Positions 33,993 through 45,000 of a DNA stretch of 64,000 bases are shown here, piece after piece; the first letter of the stretch is position 1, and every line of letters begins with the position of its first letter. Source of the stretch: Anaeramoeba flamelloides (Eukaryota > Metamonada > Anaeramoebidae). The notes below the pieces were generated by a model. It ran no database searches. It saw nothing but the letters and a program-made list of their open reading frames with translations, and was not told the origin of the DNA. The DNA is taken from positions 8,494,001-8,558,000 of the forward strand of contig JANTQA010000029.1 of the NCBI GenBank assembly GCA_027625915.1, in the 5' to 3' direction. The position numbers and the translations under genes were made by a program.

Positions 33993-36710
33993 ATGAACAA
34001 TAGAGAAGAAAAATCATGTCCTCCCTCCAACGAAACAAACAAACCGAAAAAATTGACACTGACTCTTATTAACAACAAGAACAAAAAAATAAAGATCAAA
34101 ACGAGATCAACAATTGACACGATCCCATTAACAAAAAAACAAAAACCAAAGTTATTTAAATACTATGGATTTCAGTTTGAAAATAAAGAGACATATTTTT
34201 CTTATTTACCAACTAACCTAAAACAAATCCAAAAAAAAAAATGTCTCTTTTCCGAATTAATAGACGGCTTACAAAAAGTAACAAAGAGAAATTTTATCAA
34301 CAATTTAGGGTTAATGAACGAAATTTGTGTTTACTTTTTAAGATACAACAATCAAGAACCTGAATCTCAGTTAAAGCTTTTAAGATTAATTGCAATCTAT
34401 TTAGATTATTACCAAAACAAAAACTTTATGCGATCATTGCAATATTCCCATCTCTTTTCGGCTTTTTTAAAAAGTGTCATTAAAATATGTTTACACTTTT
34501 TGCCAAAGAAGAATACAAAAAATACGAAAAGGAAATCTCTTGCTCTGTTGCCAATTATTTTAAACCCAAAATATTATAATTTTCTCGATTTTTCATCATC
34601 AAACGAAAAACAAGCAACGTTTTTTGAAGGGTTCGAGATCATCGACTGGGGCGATCAATTACAAACAGATCATAACAAAGAACTTGAAAAAGATGAAGAG
34701 AACAAAAGCGATTCTTCCAACACAAATTTAACAAACAATTTCGAAAAGAATACTCAGCCGTTGCCAACTGTTGAGGTGAACGAGAATGATGAAGTCATTA
34801 AAGAAAGTTCACAAATCAGCAAACAATTAACAATTGATAATTCAAAAACAGATCACACTTTAAACAACACAGACAGAATATTCTCTGTCCCACTCGTAAG
34901 TTACCTGATTTTTTTTTTTTTTTTTCAAAAATTGTTGTGTTGAGGTGACCACTTTCAAAAAATTATTCTGCATTTGTGCCTTGATTGATAAATTCCAAAG
35001 AATTTTCATCTTTCCCCCTATGTGTTTGGGTTTATTAGCCATTTTTTAATTGAAAAAATAAAAGATTTAGTTCATCATGTTCAAATGTTTGCAGATGACT
35101 TGATTTTAATAATGGAGGGGCCTATTCCAGAAATTGACAAAAAGTTGATAATAATTTACAACATTATTAAAGAATTTGGAATGAATCCAAATACTAAAAA
35201 AACCTTAAAATAAAACCAATTATCAAAAATAAAATACTTTGGAATTTGGCTCGAAAAAAAGAAACATCTAAAAAAAAACTTCAAAAAAGTAAAAGTCAAC
35301 TTTAAAAAAATCAAAATGATTTTTAAACAACAAAATTTAGCTAATGGAGTAAAATTACAAATGTTTAAAGCAATATGCATTAGTCAACTATTTTATGGCT
35401 TAGTTATATTTAATCTAAATCAAAAAGATTTCAACGCGATTGATGTTTGGATAAATAAAAAAGTCACAAAATTTTTAAAAATAAATCCACACTCCCCTAG
35501 AATAATTTATAAAACTGAAGCAAAAATAGATCAAGTAAGAATTTCAATATTTATAAAAGAAGATTTAAACTTAAAAATAAATTAGAAATTCTTGGTTTCA
35601 AACACATATCAAAAAAGTTAAAATTCATTAAAAAAGATGACGAAAATATCAATTGGAAAGCAGAAAATTTAAAATTACTAAATATAAATCTTAATCAATT
35701 TAGAGTAAACTTAATAATAAATAGTTCTGGATGGAAAGGTCAAGAATATTTAAAAATTATTAGGTATAATAATAATATCAACAAACAGTCGTGTCTTCAA
35801 GTGCCTAGCTTTTCCAAAATTCAAATGAATAGAGAAAAATCAAAGATTTCACTCAATTCGTTTAAATTCTGGAAAAGCTAACGGCGTTTTTTTTTAATTT
35901 AATATATAAACATAAAATTTATAAAATTTTATGTTTATTTCTTAAATTAAAAAAAACCTAACGACAAAAAATATTTAAAATGGAAGGGCTCTACTTCCAT
36001 CTTAAAACTAAGAAATTTCACAAATTATCTAAATAGATATTCTTATGTTTATGATAAGAATAAAATAAAAACAAAATCATGCAACCTATGCAAAAAACAT
36101 TTAAACCTAGAAATCATTGAAGATATCGATCATTTTTTATGGGACTGCCCATCCTATGAAAAAAATCGAACTATTTGGATTAAAAAATTAATTCAAATTA
36201 ACAAAAATAATAAGAATAATATCTTTTGTATTATTCGAAACAAAGATTCATTATTCATCTTGTCATTAGTTAATGAAAAAGATAATTATGATTCTTTATT
36301 AAAATTTCTAAACAAAAATTTAGAAATTAGGGAGAAGTGCCGTCAAGTGCCTAGCTTTTCCAGAATTCAAAAGAATTGAGCAAAATCAAAGATTTTTTCT
36401 CCATTCTTTTAAATTCTGGAAAAACTAACGGCGGTTTTTTTTAATTTAAGAAATAAACTGAAAATTAAATAAATTTTTGGTTTATTTCTTAAATTAAAAA
36501 AAACCTAACGGCTGTAAGAGGAAATTAATTTTCTCCCTTCAAAAATAAAAAAAAAAAAAAAAATTCCAAAGAATTTGTTACTTGTTAACCTCCTTCTTTA
36601 TAAAATCCCTTTTGGCTTACTTGTGATGTATTTTCAATTGATCAGAAAAATGGAATTTTTGGGTTTTTGAAATTTATATGTTTTAGATTTGGCAGTGGCT
36701 AAGAGATTGA
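33993..36710 (+). CDS. Hypothetical protein, two exons around a LINE-bearing intron (tentative)
   Basis: Family not recognised. Exon 1 (33993-34895, 301 codons) opens with a Lys/Asn-rich stretch, then a helical region at about 60-190 (KYYGFQFENKETYFSYLP, LLRLIAIYLDYYQN, HLFSAFLKSVIKICLHFLP) and an acidic Ser/Asn-rich end. It reaches CCACTC|GTAAGT, a perfect donor followed by a T17 tract, in phase 0. Reading through would add only 15 poor residues (to 34943). The next plausible acceptor outside the LINE remnant is TTTTAG at 36681-36686, in phase 0. It gives IWQWLRD and a stop (36687-36710), total 308 residues. The last exon is inference; exon 1 is well supported as coding. Confidence 0.5.
35788..35965. 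mobile_element. Modular hairpin element HP, locus 4 (inside LINE A)
   Basis: 178 bp, GTCGTGTCTTCAAGTGCCTAGC at the start and AACCTAACGAC at the end. It holds two stem-loops, the first on TTTTCCAAAATTCAAATGAA, the second on TTTTTTTTAATTTAATATAT with AAACATAAAATTT at its top. Comparison with LINE fragment C shows that the LINE codons on each side (AACAAACA / ACAAAAAATATTTAAAATGG) continue across the insertion, so its limits are known nearly to the base. Confidence 0.85.
36337..36512. mobile_element. Modular hairpin element HP, locus 5 (inside LINE A)
   Basis: 176 bp from GTGCCGTCAAGTGCCTAGC to AAAAAACCTAACGGC. Same two stems in the same order as locus 4, with an AAATAAACTGAAAATT top in the second. 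It interrupts the LINE a few bases before its 3' hairpin (GGGAG on the left, TGTAAGAGG on the right). Confidence 0.85.
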
Positions 36711-37129
36711 AAAAAAAGGTTCTAATTTGATTTTCAGAGATCAGTATGCTTTCTCCTGAACAAACACCCAAAAAGATTCATTATTTCAGAAAATATCATT
36801 CAAATTAAGGGCTTCGCATAATATGAAAAAATGTTATTGAATGTTGGGTCAGTTATTGAAATTGCTAATAAAGCTCAAAAAATGATTTAAAATTTTTATT
36901 TCAATTTCCATTCTTTTAAACTCTTTTTAATTTATTTCAAATATCTTATGAGAACAAAAATGAAATGAATTTCAGGCTATTTTTGAATCAAAACTTTTAT
37001 GAAAATAAAATGAAATTTGATTGAATAATCAATTGAATTTTTTAATGAAATTTAATGAATGGTCATTGATATAGTCAATGAAAGTTACAGTCTTTCCAAA
37101 GATACCATGAAAATAATTCGATATCAAAT

Positions 37130-37690
37130 TTTGATGTTAATAATAACTCAAATTCCAAAATTTTCCACATAGTTAAAACAATTCAAACAATCATAATAAC
37201 AAAATTTCTTTCAAATTGGAAATAAGTATGATTTTTTAAAAATAGGAAAATCATTTTTTCATCTTTTAGTTTCTTTTTTTCATATTATTTTTTGGATTAC
37301 ATAACTTGTTTCGTTCGATCGAAATATTTTTTTCAGCAATTGATATTAGGTTAAAGTTGAGTTGTCTAAAATAGAAGAACTCAAATAAAATTAGTAGTTG
37401 ATGGTATCTAACCATTTGATGGAACCAATATTCCTAATAGAATTTTTACAAATTTACCAATACATTTTTTGTGTTTTACTCTCGAGAATTTTTAGCACAT
37501 CCTTGATTTATTTGTGAAAATATTGATCAATTTTTATTTTTTGTTTTTTGAGTCTTGTAATTTATATACAATTGTTAATTTTCCAATTAGTAAATGGTTC
37601 TAATTTGGTATTTCTTCGAGAATTGATTAAATAAGATTTTTTTTTCAAAAATTGTAATTTTAAAAATGGTAAAAATTTTGAATTGGAATT
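37130..37690 (+). repeat. Dispersed repeat R2, copy c
   Basis: Collinear with 485-1035: AACAATTCAAACAATCATAATA, CATCTTTTAGTTT, GGTATCTAACCATTTGAT, ACAATTGTTAATTTTCCAA, TTGGTATTTCTTCGAG. A family G-like end (TACAGTCTTTCCAAAGATACC) lies just before it at 37085. Confidence 0.65.
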
Positions 37691-37872
37691 TTGATAATTA
37701 AAAAAAATTTTTTTCTTTCACAAAATAAACTTCTTGGTTAACCATAATGTAAAAAAGTTATTAAGTTACAAAGATAAGGTTATTACTGGAATTTCAAAAA
37801 TAAATAGTATAGTATTGAAAAAAAAACTGTATATTAAAATAACCCCTGACAATATTTTTCAGAGTACAGTTA

Positions 37873-38276
37873 CAGTTACTCCAAAGCTACAGTGGAAAAT
37901 TTTCAATATCAAATTTTAATGATGATATAGGTTTTCAAAAGGTTCGAAATGGGAATAATAAAGCACATTATAGAGAAAAGAAAATAACATAAATGAGTTA
38001 ATATTCAAGAATTTTTTCTGATTTTCAAAAAATAAATTTTCCGAAACCAAAACGACTCTTGAGATCCAAAATTCGTTGAGAAACCACATAAAATTCACTC
38101 TTAAAAAAATGAATTTTTTTTTGATCATATTGGAAAATTATTTTTCATATTTGCTCATTTATGAAAAAAAATTATCAAAATAGGCTTTCTTATTCTCATA
38201 TTCAAAAATTTTAAAAATCTATATCAACATCTAAATTTGATATTCAAAAAAATTAATGGTTGCCTTGGAACAGCTG
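37873..38276. mobile_element. TA-flanked foldback element, family G, copy 3
   Basis: 404 bp, ends CAGTTACTCCAAAGCTAC and GGTTGCCTTGGAACAGCTG with TA at both sides. Inner arms are inverted (TCAATATCAAATTTTAATGA with AACATCTAAATTTGATATTC). Confidence 0.65.
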
Positions 38277-39589
38277 TACCAGGAAATTTTAAGGAAATTT
38301 TTATTCGAAATTTTTGGAATTAAATGAAAAGTGTTGAAATAAAAAAGAAAAATTTATGAAAATTAAAAGAAAATTTATTAAAATTTCAAAGTAGATTTAT
38401 TTTTTGATTGTTTTGTGTGGGAAAAAAGAAATAAACTAAAAAAAGAGGGAAAGAAGAAAAAAGGATAGTAAAAAGAAAGTAATAGAAATGTAAAAATAAA
38501 AAAATTATTAAGATAGAATCATCACAAGGCCTTCTTGTTGCGTCATTGTTTCCTATTTTTTTTGCTTCTTGAAATGATAAAATTTATTTTAAGATTTGTC
38601 TTTCCATTTATTATTTTATTCCAAGATTTTAGCAGCACTTTTTTATTTTTAGATATTTTTTGTTGTTGCTAAAAAAAGAAAAAGAAAAAAAAAAAAAAAA
38701 TTAAAAAGAAATTAAATCAAGCCAATGTTCTTTTACTTATATACTTCAAGTCTAAACAAGAAACAAATCACAAAAATAAACAGTAAAAAAATAAAAAAAT
38801 GAAAATCTTTAAAACCGATTTCATAAATTAAGAGAGAAAATCTGAATTAACATTGTGAATAAAGATGAGTGGCTTTTATTAATTGTAAACATGATTGGGG
38901 ATGAAAAATATTTTTCAATTAATAAACATGTAAACTTTTTACACAGTCGTTAAATGGCTTTATTAAGAGTGTAAATTTGTTTTAGATCCATGATTGCACT
39001 TGGAAAGTTTGAAAATGTGATAAAAATAACGAACATTTCCAAGGATTATAATGATAACTGTACACAAATTTCAAAGAAAAAACTCTTTAATGAATTTCAT
39101 TGGAACTTTGAGGGTTTTTTTTGAGGAACTCTTCATCAATATCCATTAAAAGTCATCAAAGTAAATTTAAAGCAAATTTATTGAAAATTTCAAAGAAAAT
39201 AATGTTTTTATGAAATTGATTAAAATTTAATGGAAAATTCAATGATTTCATTTTTGAAATTTCCAAAATAATTTTTTCTTCTAATATCAATTCAAATACT
39301 TCAAACACATACAATCCATACATCAATTAAAACCGTACCCCTTTGGCTGGAAAATGGTTTATTAAATATTTTAGTAATCATTTGTTCAAAACAGCTTTTT
39401 TTTAAATCAAAATTATTTTTTTAAATTCAACATTTGCTCACATTCAAAAAAATAAACAAAACGCCCCCCCTAAAAAAAATCAAAGCAATAATTGAGAAAG
39501 ACCATTTCAAAAGTAGATTTTAGTGAGTTTATGAAAATTTTTGTTTTAAAAAACTCCCCAAATATCAATGTTTTTAAAATCAGTTTCTG
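38277..39589. other. Intergenic, nothing recognised
   Basis: AT-rich, purine-rich around 38430-38500 and 38670-38700. No gene, RNA or repeat partner identified. Confidence 0.4.
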
Positions 39590-39845
39590 TGAAGTCAAAT
39601 ATTTCTAATACAAATAATAGCTTACTATGTAAAATCAACATAATGATTGGATTTTTTAAACCATTAATAATAAATTCTTTTCATAAAAATATGAATTAAT
39701 TCTTTTAAAATTATTATCAACTTTTTCAAAATTAAATTTTTAAGTGATTTTTTTTTTCTAACTAAATCCAAAGATATAAAATTTCTTTTGGTATTACATT
39801 TTTTTTTATTTTTATCGTTTTTAGTGTTAATACCAAAATCTTCCA

Positions 39846-39909
<64 letters not shown>

Positions 39910-40560
39910 TTATAATTGATAATTTATTTCAATCATTGATGCTTTCATCATTAATATCAAATCATCAGCAAGAATCTGTACATACAAAGTCAATGATTTG
40001 ATTTTTTTTTATTTTTCTAAAGGAAAATGAAAAATAAAGTGAATTAATAAAGGATATAAATGAACCCCCCTGTAAACACCAATTACTTTCTTTAAATAAT
40101 AATTGAGTAATAAATATTTATTAATAATTTCATTTTTAATAAATTTTTTAATTGAATGATGAATCAAAGAATGATGAATAGAATCAAAACCTTTTTGAAT
40201 ATCAATTGGTATTATATAAAGATTTTTTTTGTTATTATTTTTTGTTATTTATTTAATAAGTTTAAAACAACAATCAATGTATCTAATTTTTTTCTTAAAT
40301 TTACATTGTTTTTTTTTTCTGAAACTAAATCTTAGAAACCTTGTATTCCCGAATCTAATAGTTTAAGGAAAAAATCTTGTAGGAGAGTTTGATTACTTAG
40401 TGAGATTTGTCGATAATTAATTGTATCACTTCATCTCCAGATTTATTAGTGGATAACATATTTATTTTTGTAATAAAATCAATATTTTCCTTTTACATTT
40501 CTTTAATCCAATTTAAAAAGATGTTTTTTGAGCAACGATAAGAAAATTTTCATTATTTAA
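39590..40560 (-). mobile_element. LINE fragment B, decayed reverse transcriptase
   Basis: On the minus strand, frames give NYRQISLSNQTLLQDFF (RT block 1, usually NYRPISL). Farther on come IGVYRGVHLYPLLIHFIFHF (the GVPQG.PLSPLLF block), then VQILADD (catalytic ADD box), then LEKKNHLKNLILKK, which matches fragment A at 35240-35290. Stops and frame shifts are frequent, and a (TACA)n(TA)n microsatellite interrupts it at 39847-39905. Related to fragments A and C but older. Confidence 0.7.
39847..39905. repeat. Compound microsatellite (TACA)n(TA)n
   Basis: About eight TACA units continuing into about fourteen TA units, between parts of LINE fragment B. The MYVCMYVC-type frame over it is not a gene. 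Confidence 0.9.
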
Positions 40561-40637
40561 ATAAAATTCGTTACTTTGATTTATAATGTTTAATTTTGTC
40601 AAAATTTTGAAAGGATTTATTTATTTATTTTTTAATA

Positions 40638-41651
40638 CAATCAATACTACTTTAAATGTACAAAATTTGAAAAAAATTTAAGACACAATAAAAAAATATA
40701 AATTAAAGTACAAAGATTTGGATTTGATGAAAATAAACTTTGTGTAAAAAAAAATATGTTTATCAAATATTCCCAAAAATACAAGAAAATCGAAAATCAC
40801 GGAAAATTTTTTAATCACTAAAAAACACTTTCTGTAAAACTTCTAAGAATCTCTTGTGTAAATATACCCAGTATAACAGTAATATTGGACTTTATTGTAG
40901 AAATTTTTTTTTTTTCTGAAATTATAACATCAAAAAATTTAAATTTTAAGGAATAATATTTAACCCATTTTTTTAGAAAGGAATTGGTATCTTAGGTGAA
41001 TGTAACATTTCTGATCATTTCTAAATGTTATTAACCAAATGAGAGAAAATGCCTTTGTAAAGAAAATTCCTAATTGTGTATAATTACCCTAATTTTGTAT
41101 ACTTAAATACAATCCAAAAACAATCTAAGTAATATCTAATCATACAATACGTGCACATACCCTATACACAAGGTGACCCAATCCAAACTTGATTTAACTC
41201 TCCATCCCATAAAAGAAATTGGTTTAACAAAAACATACCAACCGCCACCATACCAAACCTTACCCAGCCCATATCAATAACTTTCACCTACCCTAACAAG
41301 TACTAAAATACTCAAATATACTCAAAATTCACCAAAAACTATTTAGAGTGGCTATAAGTAGAAAATTCAAAAAAATATTTTATCTTAAAATAAAATTTTT
41401 ATTGTACCATTAAACTGAGTATATTGACACAAGAGTTTCATAGAAGTTGTACTTAAAGTGTTTTTTTAGTTATTAAAAAATTTGGTGTATTTTCGATTTT
41501 CTTGTATTTTTGGGAATATTTCAAAAACATATTTTTTTTTTTTACACAAAGTTTATTTTCCCCAAATCCAAATCTTTGTACTTTAATTTGGAATTTTTTG
41601 TTGTGTTTTAAATTTCGTAGAAATTTTGTGCATTAAAAGTGGTACTGACTG
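40638..41651. mobile_element. Family F foldback element, 1-kb copy
   Basis: Ends CAATCAATACTACTTTAAATG and TAAAAGTGGTACTGACTG match the short family F copies, with TA before the left end. The arms continue inverted for some 220 bp: AAATATTCCCAAAAATACAAG pairs with CTTGTATTTTTGGGAATATTT, and AGTGTTTTTTAG pairs with TTAAAAAACACTTTC-like sequence. The centre (about 41090-41345) is C/A-rich on the plus strand. At 1014 bp it is five times the size of the other copies. No transposase frame is seen. Confidence 0.75.
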
Positions 41652-42006
41652 CATTTGATTATTTCTTCAATTTTTACATTTGAGAATATTTCTTTAATTG
41701 CCTAAATCAAATATTTTTTTCTGATCTCAATTAAAATTTTTAATAAAATCTATTATATATATATATATATTTTACTTATAGATTTAACATTATTAAAATA
41801 AGAGTTTTAAAAACATATACAATTTATAAATTGAACTTTTTTTTCATAAAAATATTTTAATTTTATTTCCAAAAAACAAAAAAAAAAATAAAATATTCTT
41901 AATCATGAATAATGTTAAAAATATCTCTTTTTAAATTTTTTTTTAAAAAAAAAAATAAACTACAATAACACTTATATAATAGAAAAAAACACATTATGAT
42001 GGGGAT

Positions 42007-45000
42007 ATGCAAATATTAATAGATAATATTGAATTTTTTGGAGAAAATGAAGGATTTAAATACATTTTAGAAAATATTAGTAAAATAAATGAAGAAAGGG
42101 TACGATTCCATGAAATAAATTATTATCTTGAAATGATCAATCAAATTTTAAATTATATTAATAGCAAATATTTTGCTTATTACTTAACAAAATTCACGTC
42201 ACTTATTTTTAATCAAATTAATTATTATTGGAGCAATTTGGAACAAATACAAAAAAGAAATAATAAAATCTTTTTCCAACAAACTAACCAAAATATAAAT
42301 TGTTTGTTAAAAATCTTAAAGAAAATTTCGATATTTCATAATTCCAATTCTCTACTTGAAAGGAATTTTTATAAGATTATCCAATATAGAATCAATTTGG
42401 TTGATAAAGTTTCACAGTTGAATGAACATTTAAAATCGTGCTATTTAGTTTTTAAAATGAACCAAGAAATATTTAATCAAATTGAATTAAGGATAACAAA
42501 ATATAAATCAAAGAAAGAGAATCATAAAAAAATAAATATAGAAGAAATTTTTGATGAAATTTTAGAAAGTAAAAGCTTAATCATATCATTTTTATTAAAA
42601 AAAAAAAAATATTTTACAGAAACAATGATACCCAATAATGAAAATATAAAAGCATTACCGTTATATGGTGAAACTTTGAATATTTTAGCCATTGAACAAT
42701 GTCTAAATGAAAATAATTTAGAATTTTTATTTTTGAAAATTATTAACAAAGAAAATGAAATGAAATTCAGGTATGGCCTTAGTAAAATCTGTTTGAATGT
42801 TTGTAAATATTTATCATTAAAAACATTACAGCATTTTGGAAAATGGATAAATTCGATAAAATATCAGGAATATGATGATTGTATCATTGATTTTATTTTT
42901 TATTTTTCAAAAATAATATTTCTGAGATTTCTTGATGAAAATCAAATTAACAATTATATCGATTTAAATGATTTTTTAACACTCGGAAAAAATAATCAAT
43001 TTCAAAATTTATTAAATTCAAATAAATTTATTAAATATCTTACAAATTTTATATTTAATTTAATCATGGAGAAAAATAATTTGAATGAAAAACAAACAAA
43101 TTATATAAAAACCCACTTTATAAATTTGTTCAAAAATTTGGATTTATTACCTTTTATGAAATCTTATTTGATAATTATGATCAAAAATTTAAAAAATAAT
43201 AAAAAAATATTATCCACTTTAAAATATTTCAAATATTTGATCATTAATTTATTTCAATTTTCAATTGAATTGGAAAATGAAAATCAGAATAAAAAAGAGC
43301 AAGAACATAATCATGATAATGATGGTAATGATTTTTTAATCAAAAAAAGGATTATAAATTCTTTTGAAAAGCAAATAAATTTAATTTCGCTAATATTTAA
43401 AAATTATTCTCATTATAAAAAAAGAATTTTCCTCAAATTAAAGAACAATAATGAATTAAAAATAAATTTTTTGAAATATTTTAAAAATATAAAAAAACGA
43501 TTATCTTTTTTAAAATTTTTATTAATCAATTCGAATATTTCATTAAAAGTAATAATAAATTATTGGGATATATTTTTTAAATATAATTATAATAAAAAAG
43601 AAATAAATTATTTTTTTCATTGGCTAGCTTCAATACTGTTGATTAAATTATTTAATATTAAGAAAATGAAAAATAAAAATATTTTTAACAAACTAATAAA
43701 TTTTTATTGGTTTGGAATCAATAATAACAATGTAAAAATAAATGGTAATGTTGTTAAAAAAAATAATGATAATAAATATTATCAAATAACATTGCATGAC
43801 CCAATAATTAAAAAATTATTTGATGAAAAAATTAGTAAAATTAATAGTAACTATTATTCAAAGAAATATTTAAAATTATTTATCATTTGTTTTAATTGTA
43901 TTAATTTAAAAGATAATTTTGATCAAATAATTCTAATAAAAAAAAAACAAAAGATAAATGGAAATATCAATAAAAAAATTGTAAAATTATTTGTAAAAAA
44001 AAAAAAAATTTATGGAAATGAAATTTTATTAAATTTATTATTTAATTGTCATCAAAATATAAAATTACAAAACACATTGCAGCATTATGTTTGTAATCTT
44101 TATAATAATATTTCACCAACATTAATCAAAACAGTTAAAGATAAAAATGATATTTATCAAAAATTTTTAACGACTGTTTTAAATAAATTTGATAATTATA
44201 ACCTTGAAAGGGATTATACTAATATATATTTTTGCATTCAAATTATTTTAAATTTTATTCAAATTTATGATCAAGTACATTACAATGAAAAAATAATTTC
44301 ACTTGATTATATTTCTCATAAAATGCGAATCAACGCTTTAAATCAGAAATTTAAATTTCATATTTTTAAAAAAAAAATATTTCTAAAAAAAATTACAATT
44401 CATTTACAATTATTTTGCAAACTTGAAAAGCTTTTATATTTTTTTGATTCAAAATTATTCTTAAACCCATTAGAAACGTTGAAAGTATATTATAAAAATA
44501 AATTTATATCACAATCGGAATATGATAAAACATTATTCGAATTGAATTTCAATCCAAAAGAAGTCATTAGAATCGTTATTGGCTCTAATGATAATGATTA
44601 TGACGAATACGAATATGATATATGCAATATAAATGAAAATGGCAACGATAACGAATATTCAAATTGGGAAAAAAATGAAAATGAGAAGAATATTAATACG
44701 AATAATACAAAAGAAACCCCATTCAAACTTGTAAAGGAAAAAGAATCAAAATCAAAACCAAAATCAAATTTTGAATCCAAAAAAAAAAATATCGAATTTC
44801 CAAAAAAAATATTGATAAATGATAGATTTCCAGCTTATTTTATTTCAAAATCAAAATATATCAAAATATTTTATCAATTATTAAATTCAAAATATCAATT
44901 AGAAACTATAATATATTCACTCTTTGAAAAAATACCAACCCATCCCAATTTGATGTACTCTTTTTGCAAAATTGATCCCAAAAAAATTTTACCATTCAGT

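Larger units (their letters stand above)
34992..36563 (+). mobile_element. LINE fragment A, 5'-truncated, with two HP insertions
   Basis: Non-LTR retrotransposon remnant. It begins within the reverse transcriptase (NFHLSPYVFGFISHF, then VQMFADDLILI with the catalytic ADD). A middle region (INPHSPRIIYKTEAK, shared with fragment C) follows, then a C-terminal zinc-binding motif of the C-x2-C...H-x4-C kind (CNLCKKH...DHFLWDCPSYEKNR). It ends in a hairpin (GAGGAAATTAATTTTCTC) and a poly(A) tail (to 36563). Several stops and frame changes occur, and HP elements interrupt it at 35788-35965 and 36337-36512. It lies sense-oriented in the putative intron of the host gene. Confidence 0.85.

Noticed and set aside
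39664-39879. MYVCMYVC frame
   Set aside because: Translation of the TACA microsatellite and adjacent LINE debris.
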